Shown: positions 1-9,047 of the stretch, piece by piece
Layout of the letters: each line of letters begins with the position of its first letter
Position numbering within the stretch: position 1 is the stretch's first letter
NCBI RefSeq assembly: GCF_030689305.1
Contig: NZ_JAUYVM010000006.1
Span: forward strand, 248,001 to 312,000
Direction: 5' to 3'
Length of the DNA stretch: 64,000 bases
From: Vibrio penaeicida
GTDB lineage: Bacteria; Pseudomonadota; Gammaproteobacteria; Enterobacterales; Vibrionaceae
Translations under genes and position numbers: made by a program
The notes under the pieces: generated by a model
What the model was told of the DNA's origin: nothing
What the model saw: the letters and a program-made list of their open reading frames with translations, nothing else
The model's database searches: none

Positions 1-457
1 AGACATGTTTCAGTACTTTTTGGGGTGCCACGCCAGCGTGCTGAGGGACATAGCAAGCACCCAGTTTTAAGGTTGCCAGAATGCCAATTAGCATTGGAAT
101 TGATCGCGTGAGAAAAATACCTACAGCATCACCTTGCTTAATACCTCGCTTTTGTAGGAAAGAGGCAAGTTGGTTTGCTTTTAGATTCAGCTCTCCATAT
201 GTGATTTTTTCTTCTTCATGAATTGCTGCTATTTGATTTGGCATGAAGATCGCCTGAGCCTCAATAGCAGTATGAAGGCAAGAGTATTCAGGAATGGCGT
301 AAGGACCTTGTCCAAACTGCTCAAACAAAATCTGCTCACTCAGTGGCAGTTCAGAAATGGCACGTCGTCGAAAATGAAAGCGTCGTGTCGGTTGAAATTT
401 GTTGTAATACTGTGAACTGTTGAGGCTATGCCCTGACTGTAATTTAGGGAGCTTCAT
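1..457 (-). CDS. NRPS-like adenylation enzyme, N-terminal fragment
   Basis: This is the first 152 residues of a gene that runs off the left edge of the window. The start is the ATG at 455-457, preceded by an AAGGAGAAAA-type ribosome site. After about 45 variable residues the sequence enters the N-terminal subdomain of an AMP-binding (ANL) enzyme: a typical ITYGELN segment, then QLASFLQKRGIKQGDAVGIF and a KLGACYVPQ segment that aligns with the KAGAAYVPLD region of adenylation domains. The YVPQ plus the long leader remind me of Pls/PosA-family non-ribosomal peptide synthetases, which activate an amino acid on an integral-membrane synthetase. That subfamily call is inference from memory. An ordinary acyl-CoA ligase is possible, because the catalytic core lies outside the window. 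Confidence 0.7.
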   Translation of the reverse strand, partial: MKLPKLQSGHSLNSSQYYNKFQPTRRFHFRRRAISELPLSEQILFEQFGQGPYAIPEYSCLHTAIEAQAIFMPNQIAAIHEEEKITYGELNLKANQLASFLQKRGIKQGDAVGIFLTRSIPMLIGILATLKLGACYVPQHAGVAPQKVLKHV

Positions 458-635
458 GATTTTCTCCTTGTTATTGGTTTGCTAAAACCTAACAAGAGAA
501 GTTCACAAATTTCTCACAAAGAGGTACTGAGTTTGTCACAAGTTTCTTAAGCAGCTTTGTGAAAAACACCTGAAACTTTTCTGACATTCATTGATAAAAG
601 CGTTTTAGGGGTAGCAAAAGCGCTCCCCAAAAAGC

Positions 636-675
636 AAAAATCGTGCTTACTGAAACAGTAAGCGCGATGATTTTT
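636..675. terminator. Bidirectional hairpin downstream of mgtE
   Basis: A 12-bp stem (641-652 with 656-667, one G-T pair, AAA loop) is flanked by A-runs on one side and T-runs on the other, so it can act on either strand. It lies about 70 bp past the mgtE stop and upstream of the NRPS-like gene, and it would separate the two minus-strand units. Confidence 0.75.
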
Positions 676-741
676 GGAGGCTATTTTCAAACAAAAGCTA
701 TCTGTAGGTAGTTTGAAAACAAATAATTTGAGTATAAATAG

Positions 742-2100
742 TTAGACGATAAACAAGGTAGCAAGCCCTAAGAAGACCATAAGCCCTACAACATCCGTTA
801 CGGTCGTTAACGCCATTCCACCAGCTAAAGCCGGATCTATATTTCTCTTTTTCAAAAAGATTGGAATGCTCACGCCTGCTATTCCTGCAACTAATAGGTT
901 CGTCATCATGGCAGCAGAAATCACCCCACCGAGCAGCCAATCATCTTTCCAAACGACAACAATGCCACCAATGATCAAAGCCCAAAGTAAGCCATTCAGA
1001 AAACCGATCGCCGCTTCTTTGAGCAGTAATTCGCGTTTGTTGGTATCACCAATGTGCCCTAGAGCCAAACCACGGATCACCAACGCAACCGTTTGATTAC
1101 CTGCGACTCCCCCCATGGAAGGAACAATGGTCATCAATACGGCTATTGCTGCCATTTCCTGCAGAGTAGCTTCAAAAAGGTTAGAAACTGAAGCTGCTGT
1201 TAACGCGGCTAACACGTTCGCCCCGAGCCAAATACTCCGCTTACGAGCCGACTTAACGACAGGGGCAAAGGTATCTTCCTCATCGTCCAAACCCGCCAGA
1301 CTCATCATGGAGTGCTCGGCATCTTCACGGATTACGTCAACAACGTCATCAATGGTAATTCGACCCACCAAATGATTGTCTTCGTCAACCACTGGTGCGG
1401 AAACCCAATTTCTCCGCTCAAACAAACTCGCGACATCACTATCGCTGGCATTGACGGAAATCGCTTCGTCCGCGTCTTCCATGATTTCACTGATTTGAAC
1501 ATCTGGCTGAGAAGTCAGTAAGGTTGTTAGGTGCAAATACCCTGTTAATTTACTGGTTTCGTCAATCACATACAGTGCATCTGTCGCTTCAGGGAGCTCA
1601 CCTTTGATGCGCAAATAGCGTAAAACAACATCGACTTCGACATCACTACGAATAGTGATAACGTCGGTACTCATTAAACTACCGGCGGTATCTTCGTCAT
1701 ACGCCAACGCTGTTTCGATCCGATGCCTATCCGCGGTATCCATCTGAGATAGAACTTCACGAGAGAGGTCATCAGGAAGGCTTCGAAGTACGTAGGCTAC
1801 GTCATCCGTTTCAAGCCCTTCCGTTGCTTCAGCCAGCCTTTCTGGTGCCATTTTGGACACTAGGCTGTCTTTCACATCTTCAGAAAGCTCATCAAGGATT
1901 TCGCCATAATCTTCAGGATCCGTGAGTTGCCAAAGCACATCACGGCTTTTACGAGGAGAAGCTTGCAGGAGGTGGGCGATATCTTCCGGCTCCATATCTT
2001 GGAGCATACGGCGAACATGGACAAATCGACCGCTGTCTAACGCATCGCTTACTTCTTGTAGGGTTTGATGAGTTTGGTCAATTTCTAACTGCTCAGCCAT
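742..2100 (-). CDS. mgtE: Magnesium transporter MgtE
   Basis: This is a 452-aa inner-membrane Mg2+ channel/transporter, the usual family length. Residues about 20-130 form the helical MgtE N domain, about 135-255 form paired CBS domains that sense cytosolic Mg2+ in the family, and about 285-452 form five membrane helices. The pore-region signature PSMGGVAGNQT and the C-terminal TTVTDVVGLMVF, with its conserved aspartate, are both present. The start ATG follows a GGGGAAGAGA ribosome site. The gene is last in the minus-strand yrbG-to-ptsO series, 134 bp after ptsO. No riboswitch-like leader is apparent, so regulation is probably through the protein's own CBS domains. Confidence 0.95.
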   Translation of the reverse strand: MAEQLEIDQTHQTLQEVSDALDSGRFVHVRRMLQDMEPEDIAHLLQASPRKSRDVLWQLTDPEDYGEILDELSEDVKDSLVSKMAPERLAEATEGLETDDVAYVLRSLPDDLSREVLSQMDTADRHRIETALAYDEDTAGSLMSTDVITIRSDVEVDVVLRYLRIKGELPEATDALYVIDETSKLTGYLHLTTLLTSQPDVQISEIMEDADEAISVNASDSDVASLFERRNWVSAPVVDEDNHLVGRITIDDVVDVIREDAEHSMMSLAGLDDEEDTFAPVVKSARKRSIWLGANVLAALTAASVSNLFEATLQEMAAIAVLMTIVPSMGGVAGNQTVALVIRGLALGHIGDTNKRELLLKEAAIGFLNGLLWALIIGGIVVVWKDDWLLGGVISAAMMTNLLVAGIAGVSIPIFLKKRNIDPALAGGMALTTVTDVVGLMVFLGLATLFIV

Positions 2101-2137
2101 TCTCTTCCCCTATTTTTACATTCGTTTACAATATGTT

Positions 2138-2180
2138 GAGTATACCCAAACTACCTGAAGATGCTAGGTTCAGCGAGAAG
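2138..2180. repeat. Putative dispersed intergenic repeat, copy 1
   Basis: The stretch starting TATACCCAAACTACCTGAAG and continuing into GATGCTAGG resembles, at about 21 of 28 positions, the reverse complement of 59527-59554. I recall similar TATACCCAA-type sequences in other Vibrio intergenic regions. Function is unknown. Confidence 0.35.
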
Positions 2181-2197
2181 GACATGGCTAACAATAT

Positions 2198-2237
2198 GTG
2201 AAAGAGACGAAAAATAGGTGAAAGAAACGAAAAATTA
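2198..2237. repeat. 20-bp tandem duplication at the ptsO 3' end
   Basis: Two adjacent 20-bp copies of GTGAAAGARACGAAAAATWR lie at 2198-2217 and 2218-2237. The second copy carries the ptsO stop codon, so the duplication extended the 3' untranslated region without altering the protein. Confidence 0.6.
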
Positions 2238-2507
2238 CTCTTCTTCGTCGAAGCGATGCTCAATCAGGTCACAAACAGCGCTTAAGGCTTGTCCAGCATC
2301 TTCACCAACAGCAGAAATAGTAACGCTTTGCCCCTGAGAAGATTCCAACATAAGTAGCCCCATAACGCTTTCAGCAACTACGGTTTTTTCACCGTTACTG
2401 ACACTGATATCGGCATTGAAGCTTTGGGCGAGTTCAACGAGTTTGATGGCTGCACGGGCGTGCAAACCGAGGCGATTTTGAATAAAAACAGTTCTACAGC
2501 ATTCCAT
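2235..2507 (-). CDS. ptsO: Nitrogen phosphotransferase carrier NPr
   Basis: This 90-aa HPr-like phosphocarrier of the nitrogen PTS passes phosphate from PtsP (EI-Ntr) to PtsN (EIIA-Ntr). The active-site histidine sits in [10 protein letters not shown] near residue 16, and the serine-loop region reads [13 protein letters not shown] chose the ATG at 2505-2507 because it gives the same length as the E. coli protein and the same distance to the active site. A TTG at 2511-2513 is also in frame and better spaced from an upstream GAGAG, so the start is not certain. The gene follows rapZ by 29 bp in the rpoN cluster, the classic gammaproteobacterial order. Confidence 0.9.
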   Translation of the reverse strand: MECCRTVFIQNRLGLHARAAIKLVELAQSFNADISVSNGEKTVVAESVMGLLMLESSQGQSVTISAVGEDAGQALSAVCDLIEHRFDEEE

Positions 2508-2536
2508 TGCCAATTTTTACTCTCTTAGTCCGGTTA

Positions 2537-3430
2537 TTATTTATGGTGCTTTTCCAAGCTTGTATGACGAATCTGTACTTGGTGACCTTGCTTTGTAAAA
2601 TACTCACCAAGTTGTTGCGTTATATACACTGAGCGATGCTTGCCGCCAGTACATCCAATAGCCACTGTTAGATAACTGCGATTGTTTTTCTGCAGTAGTG
2701 GCAACCAGTGTTCGATAAAGGTTTGTATCTGCCCTTTCAGCTCTAACACTGCATCGTGCTTCTCTAAAAAGGCTTTTATGGGGGCATCTAACCCAGTTTG
2801 CGGACGCAATTCAGGTTCCCAATGCGGGTTAGGCAAAAAACGAACATCAAATACGTAATCCGCATCGTTAGGCAGTCCGTATTTGAACCCAAAAGATTCA
2901 AACACCATCATGAGTTCTTTACTTTCTCTACCTTCAACTCGCTGGCGTACCGTTTCACTCAAATCGTGCAGTGATTGATTACTGCTATCTAACACCAGAT
3001 CGGCGTATTCTTTGAGATTCAACAATAGCCCTTTCTCTAACCGAATCGCTTGTTCAAGTGAAAGCTTTTCTTTCGGTCTCATCGACAATGGATGGATTCG
3101 GCGGGTTTCGCTGTAGCGTTTTAGTAGGGTGTTTTCATCGGCATCTAAAAACAGAACATTCACATCAAGTTCGGATTTAAGTTTGGTCAACGTTGTCGTA
3201 ACCAAAGCAGGATCTTGAGGAAGGTTTCGAATGTCGATACTTACGGCTACGTTTTGTTGGCCACCCTGAATGGACTGTACAAAGTTTTCTAACAGTGAAA
3301 CAGGCAAGTTGTCGACACAGTAATAACCGAGATCTTCTAAAACTCGAAGCGCCACACTCTTTCCGGCCCCGGATTGACCACTGATGACAATCAAGCGTTT
3401 TTTGTCTGATGGCTGAGAAGAGTTCGTCAT
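2537..3430 (-). CDS. rapZ: RNase adapter protein RapZ
   Basis: This 297-aa P-loop protein, in E. coli, binds GlmY/GlmZ small RNAs and presents GlmZ to RNase E, controlling glucosamine-6-phosphate synthesis. The Walker A motif GQSGAGKS lies near residue 18, and the conserved C-terminal block [13 protein letters not shown] lies near residue 258. The extreme C-terminus is rich in His and Lys, as expected for the RNA-binding end. It starts 2 bp after the ptsN stop, so the two are translationally close. Whether this genome also has GlmY and GlmZ cannot be seen here. Confidence 0.95.
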   Translation of the reverse strand: MTNSSQPSDKKRLIVISGQSGAGKSVALRVLEDLGYYCVDNLPVSLLENFVQSIQGGQQNVAVSIDIRNLPQDPALVTTTLTKLKSELDVNVLFLDADENTLLKRYSETRRIHPLSMRPKEKLSLEQAIRLEKGLLLNLKEYADLVLDSSNQSLHDLSETVRQRVEGRESKELMMVFESFGFKYGLPNDADYVFDVRFLPNPHWEPELRPQTGLDAPIKAFLEKHDAVLELKGQIQTFIEHWLPLLQKNNRSYLTVAIGCTGGKHRSVYITQQLGEYFTKQGHQVQIRHTSLEKHHK

Positions 3431-3432
3431 GA

Positions 3433-3876
3433 CTACTGCGTTATGATGTCGTAAAGCTCTTGATCTGATTGAGCATTACGAAGAGATTTAAGGGTGGACT
3501 TATCGTTTAAGCGTTCAGCCATAGCGGATAAGGTTTTAAGGTGAGTTTTGCATTGAGCATCAGGTACCAATAATGCAAAGAGTAAGTCCACTGGGCGGTT
3601 ATCTATGGCATCGAATTCAATGGGTTCCTGACATTGCAGTAAAACTGCGACAGCTTGGTCGCTCTCCATCATACGACCATGTGGAATAGCAATACCATTT
3701 CCTATTCCAGTACTGCCCATTTTTTCTCTGTTGAGCATGCATTCAAACAGCTCTGTAGAGTTTTGCCCCGTGTGTGTGGCGGCAACTTCACTGATAATTT
3801 CCAGTGCTCGTTTCTTGCTTGTACATTGGACTGCACTTTTTGTGCAGTCCAATGCAAGTACTTCGCTTAATTGCAT
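3433..3876 (-). CDS. ptsN: Nitrogen PTS enzyme IIA (EIIA-Ntr)
   Basis: This 147-aa cytoplasmic phosphoprotein is the terminal acceptor of the nitrogen PTS and is known to regulate potassium transport and sigma-54-linked functions in relatives. The phosphorylated histidine is in [11 protein letters not shown] near residue 66, and the length is normal for a single PTS EIIA type-2 domain. The start ATG lies 1 bp from the hpf stop, and rapZ follows closely, so hpf-ptsN-rapZ-ptsO are very likely cotranscribed from the rpoN side. Confidence 0.95.
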   Translation of the reverse strand: MQLSEVLALDCTKSAVQCTSKKRALEIISEVAATHTGQNSTELFECMLNREKMGSTGIGNGIAIPHGRMMESDQAVAVLLQCQEPIEFDAIDNRPVDLLFALLVPDAQCKTHLKTLSAMAERLNDKSTLKSLRNAQSDQELYDIITQ

Positions 3877-3877
3877 G

Positions 3878-4165
3878 TTAGTGGCTACTTAGCTTTTCTT
3901 TGTGCTTATTGAGTTGTCGAACTAATTTATCGACTAAAGAGTCTATGGCAGCATACATGCTTTCGTTCGTCGAAGTCGCATGAATGTCGCCCTGGTTGAC
4001 ATGAAGTGTAGCTTCTGCGATTTGATTCAACTTTTCAACACGCAGTACTACTTGAACTTGATTGATGTGATCGAAGAATCGCTCTAGCTTTTGGAACTTG
4101 GATTGAACGTAGTCTTGCATTGAATCGGTAAGATCAACGTGGTGCCCTTGGATATTGATTTGCAT
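3878..4165 (-). CDS. hpf: Ribosome hibernation promoting factor HPF (short form)
   Basis: This 95-aa protein matches the short HPF/YhbH class. In E. coli this class helps form inactive 100S ribosome dimers in stationary phase. It is one beta-alpha-beta-beta-beta-alpha domain with no C-terminal dimerization extension, beginning MQINIQGHHVDLTDSMQDYV. The motif VEKLNQIAEATLHVNQGDIHA is characteristic of the family. It follows rpoN by 23 bp, its conserved position across Gammaproteobacteria. Confidence 0.95.
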   Translation of the reverse strand: MQINIQGHHVDLTDSMQDYVQSKFQKLERFFDHINQVQVVLRVEKLNQIAEATLHVNQGDIHATSTNESMYAAIDSLVDKLVRQLNKHKEKLSSH

Positions 4166-4188
4166 AGACTTTCCTTCTTACTGTAGGC

Positions 4189-5661
4189 CTAGAGTAGGCG
4201 TTTACGCTGACTGGATGGCGCAATGCCGAGGGACTCTCTGTATTTTGCGATCGTTCGCCTCGCTACTTGTATCCCTTGGTCAGCTAACAAAGCGGCAATC
4301 TTGCTATCACTGAGTGGCTTAACGATATTTTCCGCAGCCACCAGCTTTTTAATTAATGCGCGAATTGCCGTTGACGAGCACTCTCCACCGTTATCGGTAC
4401 TGACGTGACTAGAAAAGAAATATTTCAGTTCAAAAATACCACGCGGAGTGTGCATATACTTTTGAGTGGTGACCCTTGAAATGGTCGATTCATGCATATC
4501 CACCGCCAGTGCTATATCGTTCAGCACCATTGGTTTCATCGCTTCCTCACCATATTCGAAGAAATCATGCTGATGCTCAACAATGCAACGTGCAACTTTG
4601 AGCAATGTCTCGTTTCTACTTTCTAAGCTCTTAATCAGCCATTTTGCTTCTTGTAAGTTAGTTTTTATGAACTGACTGTCAGAACTGTTTCCTTTACCTA
4701 ACGCAGCGTATTGCTGGTTCACTTTAAGCTTTGGTACGCTATCTGGATTGATAGATACTCGCCATTGACCATGTTCTTTAAAAACAGAAACATCGGGAAT
4801 AACGTATTCCGTTTCATCCGGTGTTACGCTACTGCCAGGACGAGGATCCAACTGTTGAATCAATGACAATACATCACGTAAGTCGGACTCTTTTAGCTTC
4901 GTTTCTTTGATGATTAACTTGTAATCACGATTACCCAAATGATCGATGTGATTTTCAAGCAAAGATTTAGCCTGAGATAACCAAGGCGTATCTTCTGGAA
5001 ACGTCGCTAATTGCAATAACAGGCACTCTTGCAGATTTCGGGATGCTACGCCTAACGGATCAAACTGCTGAATACGCTTCAGAACAGCTTCTACCTCATC
5101 CAGCTCGACTTCTTCGTTCCCCATGCTTTCCAAAATATCTTGAGTATCGATGGTGAGATAACCATAATTATCAACCGCATCAATAATCGCCATTGCAATG
5201 GTTCTATCGGTGTCGGTGAATGGGGTTAGATCAAGTTGCCAAGTCAGGTAATCTTGGAGGCTTTGGGTAGTCTCACCCTGATAGACAGGAAGGTCATCGT
5301 CTAGTGCAATACCTGTGTTGCCTGTATTTGCACTGTAAACATCTTCCCACGTTGTGTCGATTTCTAAATCGTTGCTGATTTCGGATTTTTCAATCAAATC
5401 CGAGCTGTCACTTAATTCTGGTTCTACAGTAACTTCTTCGTTGGACTCTTTCTCATTAGCGCTAGCTTCTTTGGCAGCTTCTTCATTGGAGGGGCTTTCT
5501 TCATTGCCTTCATCCACATCTAAAAGTGGGTTTGACTCCAAGGCTTCTTGAATCTCCTGCTGCAAGTCCAACGTTGACAGTTGCAACAAACGAATCGCTT
5601 GTTGTAACTGAGGCGTCATCGCCAGTTGCTGACCTAGCTTTAATTGTAATGAGGGTTTCAT
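4189..5661 (-). CDS. rpoN: RNA polymerase sigma-54 factor
   Basis: This 490-aa sigma factor directs enhancer-dependent transcription (nitrogen assimilation, flagella, quorum sensing in vibrios). Region I at the N-terminus is glutamine-rich ([20 protein letters not shown]). An acidic linker rich in Glu and Ser spans about residues 50-110, the core-binding and helix-turn-helix regions follow, and the RpoN box [10 protein letters not shown] lies near residue 470. Length and layout are normal. The gene sits between lptB and hpf, as in E. coli. Confidence 0.97.
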   Translation of the reverse strand: MKPSLQLKLGQQLAMTPQLQQAIRLLQLSTLDLQQEIQEALESNPLLDVDEGNEESPSNEEAAKEASANEKESNEEVTVEPELSDSSDLIEKSEISNDLEIDTTWEDVYSANTGNTGIALDDDLPVYQGETTQSLQDYLTWQLDLTPFTDTDRTIAMAIIDAVDNYGYLTIDTQDILESMGNEEVELDEVEAVLKRIQQFDPLGVASRNLQECLLLQLATFPEDTPWLSQAKSLLENHIDHLGNRDYKLIIKETKLKESDLRDVLSLIQQLDPRPGSSVTPDETEYVIPDVSVFKEHGQWRVSINPDSVPKLKVNQQYAALGKGNSSDSQFIKTNLQEAKWLIKSLESRNETLLKVARCIVEHQHDFFEYGEEAMKPMVLNDIALAVDMHESTISRVTTQKYMHTPRGIFELKYFFSSHVSTDNGGECSSTAIRALIKKLVAAENIVKPLSDSKIAALLADQGIQVARRTIAKYRESLGIAPSSQRKRLL

Positions 5662-5722
5662 GTAGTCCTTTTCTTATCTTTCTAATTCGGGAAGGATGTG
5701 CCAATTGGTATCCTCTATTTAA

Positions 5723-6448
5723 TCATAGACGGAATTGCTCACCCAGATAAACCCGTTTTACCTGTTCATTATTGAGAACCTGTTCCGGTGTTCCTTCCGC
5801 GATTAAATGCCCTTGGCTCACAATATACGCACGCTCACACACATCAAGGGTTTCACGAACATTGTGATCGGTAATCAACACGCCCAATCCTCTGTCTCGT
5901 AGGTGCTCAATGATCTTTTTGATATCAATGACCGAAATAGGATCTACCCCTGCAAACGGCTCATCAAGCAAAATAAATTTCGGATTTGCTGCCAACGCTC
6001 GGGCAATTTCTACTCGGCGTCTTTCACCGCCAGAAAGTGCCATACCATTACTTTTACGGATATGCTGAATATGGAATTCGTCCAGTAAATCTTCAAGCCT
6101 GTCTTGGCGCTGCTCACGCGAGAGTTCTTTACGAGTTTCCAGCACGGCCATAATATTGTCTTCCACCGACAATTTTCGGAAGATAGACGCTTCTTGAGGT
6201 AAGTACCCAATACCAAGTCTCGAGCGAGAGTGCATAGGCAATATACTGATATCTTGGTCATCAATAGAGATACGACCTTCATCACGACCGACCAATCCAA
6301 CAATCATGTAAAACGATGTCGTTTTACCCGCACCATTTGGTCCCAATAACCCTACTATTTGACCTGATTTTACCTCTAAGCTGACATCAGTGACTACTTT
6401 TCGTTTTTTATAGCTCTTCGCCAGATTTTCTGCTTTTAAGATTGCCAT
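5723..6448 (-). CDS. lptB: LPS export ABC transporter ATPase LptB
   Basis: This 241-aa ATPase of the LptB2FG transporter extracts LPS from the inner membrane and drives it along the LptC/LptA bridge. All ABC motifs are visible: Walker A GPNGAGKT near residue 37, signature [10 protein letters not shown] near 140, Walker [14 protein letters not shown] near 158, and the switch histidine in [11 protein letters not shown]. It follows lptA by 6 bp. Its membrane partners LptF and LptG are encoded at 21184-23355 in this window. Confidence 0.97.
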   Translation of the reverse strand: MAILKAENLAKSYKKRKVVTDVSLEVKSGQIVGLLGPNGAGKTTSFYMIVGLVGRDEGRISIDDQDISILPMHSRSRLGIGYLPQEASIFRKLSVEDNIMAVLETRKELSREQRQDRLEDLLDEFHIQHIRKSNGMALSGGERRRVEIARALAANPKFILLDEPFAGVDPISVIDIKKIIEHLRDRGLGVLITDHNVRETLDVCERAYIVSQGHLIAEGTPEQVLNNEQVKRVYLGEQFRL

Positions 6449-6454
6449 TTAGAA

Positions 6455-6952
6455 TTACTGTTTCTTCGTCTGAGTGGGTTGTAGGACAGTCGATACACGT
6501 TCGCCTTTTTTGCTATCGGCAATCAATTTTTGAGGCGTAATCAAGTATTTGATCAGTGGTCCTTTAATCACACTATCATCTTGAGACAACACGGCATTTT
6601 CAGTCATCGTCAGCAAGTCTTTGCGAACTTGATAGAGCAAAATATTGGCTTCACCATGTAACGTTTTGCCATCATCTGTCAGCTGAGTAAAGACTGCTGT
6701 CTTACCAAACGCCTCTATTTGCTCGATACTCTCATCTTCGGAATTTCGAATCACGATCACTTTGTCTGCTGTGATATTGATGCTGCCTTGTTTCAGAACC
6801 ACATCACCAATAAACGTGACTTTGTTGCTGATCATATCCAGCGCTTGGCTGTCAGAGTCTATATAGATAGGCTGCTCTGAATCTGTGCTTAATGCCCAGA
6901 CAGGAGCAGATAAAACTAAGCAAGAAATTAAGCTAAGGAGTCTTCGTCTCAT
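6455..6952 (-). CDS. lptA: Periplasmic LPS-bridge protein LptA
   Basis: This 165-aa protein has an N-terminal signal peptide ending near VWA-LST (residues 1-20), followed by an OstA/LptA beta-jellyroll fold. The conserved start of the mature part reads QPIYIDSDSQALD. In relatives it polymerizes head to tail, forming the bridge that carries LPS across the periplasm. Its first 20 bp overlap the end of lptC, which implies translational coupling. Confidence 0.93.
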   Translation of the reverse strand: MRRRLLSLISCLVLSAPVWALSTDSEQPIYIDSDSQALDMISNKVTFIGDVVLKQGSINITADKVIVIRNSEDESIEQIEAFGKTAVFTQLTDDGKTLHGEANILLYQVRKDLLTMTENAVLSQDDSVIKGPLIKYLITPQKLIADSKKGERVSTVLQPTQTKKQ

Positions 6953-7496
6953 ATTTACTTTGCACTTGTTTTAATAGGGTTGCGGTGTTGTCACCAAAAT
7001 TGCCCACCATCGCATTCCCATTTGAAATAAATGTCGGACCAACGAGCGCTACAGGCTCGTCGGTATTAAAATCTTTACTGATCAACTCAATAATGAGCTT
7101 TTCTGTCGTTATAGTATCAAGTCCCGCTTCTGGGTTGAGATTCTTTGCGAGCACGTTACCCGTCAAGGTAAGTACATTATCATCATCTAAAATACCTTTG
7201 TCGGCAGTGACTCTCCACTCTTTCGTATAACCTTCGCGAAAAACGCTCAGTTCCAGCTTCTCAAAAATGGTATCACCACTTTTTGCAAAGTGATCCAAAT
7301 AGCTAGAACGGATATCAAAATTTCTTACACCACCTTCGGTGTAACTGGTGTTGAGCAAATCTTTACCAGAAAATGCAGGTAGCTCAATATCTGGCTTCAC
7401 CTGAAGTATTTCCGGTTCACTTTTACCGTATAGATAATACACACACCAGCAAGATATAAAAATAAGAACAAGGTATATAGGACGAGGAAGCGTCAT
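6933..7496 (-). CDS. lptC: LPS export protein LptC
   Basis: This 187-aa bitopic protein has one N-terminal membrane segment (PIYLVLIFISCWCVYYLYG, about residues 5-23) and a periplasmic LptC domain that receives LPS from LptB2FG and passes it to LptA. The ATG overlaps the kdsC stop in an ATGA arrangement, and the 3' end overlaps lptA by 20 bp. The kdsC-lptC-lptA-lptB order is conserved in Gammaproteobacteria. Confidence 0.93.
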   Translation of the reverse strand: MTLPRPIYLVLIFISCWCVYYLYGKSEPEILQVKPDIELPAFSGKDLLNTSYTEGGVRNFDIRSSYLDHFAKSGDTIFEKLELSVFREGYTKEWRVTADKGILDDDNVLTLTGNVLAKNLNPEAGLDTITTEKLIIELISKDFNTDEPVALVGPTFISNGNAMVGNFGDNTATLLKQVQSKYETKTP

Positions 7497-8050
7497 ATAC
7501 TCAAACCTTTGTGACTATCCAACTCACCACGCGCTTCCAATACAAGGTCGCATACTTCACGCACGGCACCATGGCCACCTTTAATGTGCGTCACGTAATT
7601 GGCTCTTTTCACCAACAGTGGGTGACCATCTGCCACACACACTTTTAGCCCAACTTTTTCCATCACAGACCAGTCAATCAGATCATCGCCGATGTATCCT
7701 GTCTGTTCTGGTGCGATATTCAGTTTTTCACAAATATCTGCATAAGCTTTTAACTTGTCATCCTGCCCTTGATAGATCAAGGAAATACCTAAGGCAGTCA
7801 TCCGGTTCTCGACTATCTTAGATTGCCTACCTGTAATAATCGCAATTTCAATACCCGCACTCATCAGAGCTTTGATCCCGTAACCGTCTCTTGTGTGGAA
7901 CGTTTTCAGCTCTTCTCCCTGATTGCCCATATACACCAGACCATCAGAAAACACGCCATCTACATCGCAAATCAGTAATTTAAGGTTCTTTGCTATGTTA
8001 AATACATCGCGGTTAACATCGCCATAAATCGTTGAAATCATCTGACTCAC
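7493..8050 (-). CDS. kdsC: 3-deoxy-D-manno-octulosonate 8-phosphate phosphatase KdsC
   Basis: This 185-aa HAD-family phosphatase releases Kdo from Kdo-8-phosphate for LPS inner-core synthesis. The catalytic motif is LLICDVDGVFSDG (Asp-Val-Asp), with IITGRQS as motif II and GYIGDDLIDW as motif III. It is a small cap-less HAD of normal size. I kept the GTG start at 8048-8050 because GGAG lies 7 nt upstream and it shares one base with the kdsD stop. An internal ATG at 8039-8041 is the alternative. Confidence 0.95.
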   Translation of the reverse strand: MSQMISTIYGDVNRDVFNIAKNLKLLICDVDGVFSDGLVYMGNQGEELKTFHTRDGYGIKALMSAGIEIAIITGRQSKIVENRMTALGISLIYQGQDDKLKAYADICEKLNIAPEQTGYIGDDLIDWSVMEKVGLKVCVADGHPLLVKRANYVTHIKGGHGAVREVCDLVLEARGELDSHKGLSI

Positions 8051-9021
8051 TACATAACTCCGGCTTTCAAAAGATGATGGATATTAAGGGCACCAACAAG
8101 CGTATTATTCTCAGACAACAATAAACTGGTTATGCTCCGTGCTTGCATCATATTCACCGCTTCTACCGCTAACATGTCCGGTGAAGCCATCATAGGGTTC
8201 TCTGTCATAACAGAACCTATAGATGCGGTATGAATATCGACTTTTTTATCAAGAAGACGACGTAGATCACCGTCTGTAAAGATACCAAGGACCTGATCGC
8301 TTGAATCCACAACCGCCGTCATTCCCAAACCTTTTTGAGATATCTCTAATAAGGCATCTTTTACTGATGCGTCTGGTGATACCTTGGGAAGCGCATCGCC
8401 AATTTGCATGATATCGGCGAGCTTCAAGAGAAGTTTGCGCCCTAACGCACCGCCAGGGTGAGAAAGCGCAAAGTCGTCTGCGGTGAAACCTCTAGCTTGG
8501 AGAAGTGACACAGCCAGTGCATCCCCCATAACTAGTGTTGCTGTCGTACTTGTCGTAGGAGCAAGCCCTAAACTGCAAGCTTCCTCAGGGACATGAATGC
8601 ACAAGTGGACATCGGCCTGTATTGCCATATTGGAAGACGGCTTACCTGTCATTCCAATAATACCGATACCTCTGCGCTTTAAAACGGGGTAAAGCGCTAA
8701 TATTTCTGAGGACTCACCAGAGTTCGAGATTGCCAGCACGATATCGCCATTTTCTACCATACCTAAGTCACCATGACTCGCCTCTCCTGGATGAACAAAA
8801 AAAGCAGAAGTACCAGTACTTGCCAACGTCGCCGCTATCTTTTTTCCAATGTGACCGGACTTACCCATGCCCATGACCACAATTTTACCTTTAGCTTCGA
8901 GGATAGCTTCACAAGCCTGAATAAAAGAAGCATCAAAGTACTGCTCAAGTTGAGACAGCCCTTGGATTTCAATTTCCAACACTTTTCTCGCGGCACTACA
9001 GAAATCGAATGTTTTCGACAT
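8050..9021 (-). CDS. kdsD: Arabinose-5-phosphate isomerase KdsD
   Basis: This 323-aa enzyme converts ribulose-5-phosphate to arabinose-5-phosphate, the first step towards Kdo. An N-terminal SIS sugar-isomerase domain (about residues 35-180, with GMGKSGHIGKKIAATLASTG and HPGEASHGDLG) precedes two CBS domains (about 205-323). It directly precedes kdsC, with a one-base overlap, so the pathway enzymes are cotranscribed with the LPS exporter genes. Confidence 0.95.
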   Translation of the reverse strand: MSKTFDFCSAARKVLEIEIQGLSQLEQYFDASFIQACEAILEAKGKIVVMGMGKSGHIGKKIAATLASTGTSAFFVHPGEASHGDLGMVENGDIVLAISNSGESSEILALYPVLKRRGIGIIGMTGKPSSNMAIQADVHLCIHVPEEACSLGLAPTTSTTATLVMGDALAVSLLQARGFTADDFALSHPGGALGRKLLLKLADIMQIGDALPKVSPDASVKDALLEISQKGLGMTAVVDSSDQVLGIFTDGDLRRLLDKKVDIHTASIGSVMTENPMMASPDMLAVEAVNMMQARSITSLLLSENNTLVGALNIHHLLKAGVM

Positions 9022-9047
9022 GGATAGGCTCCTGAAGAAGAAATAGA

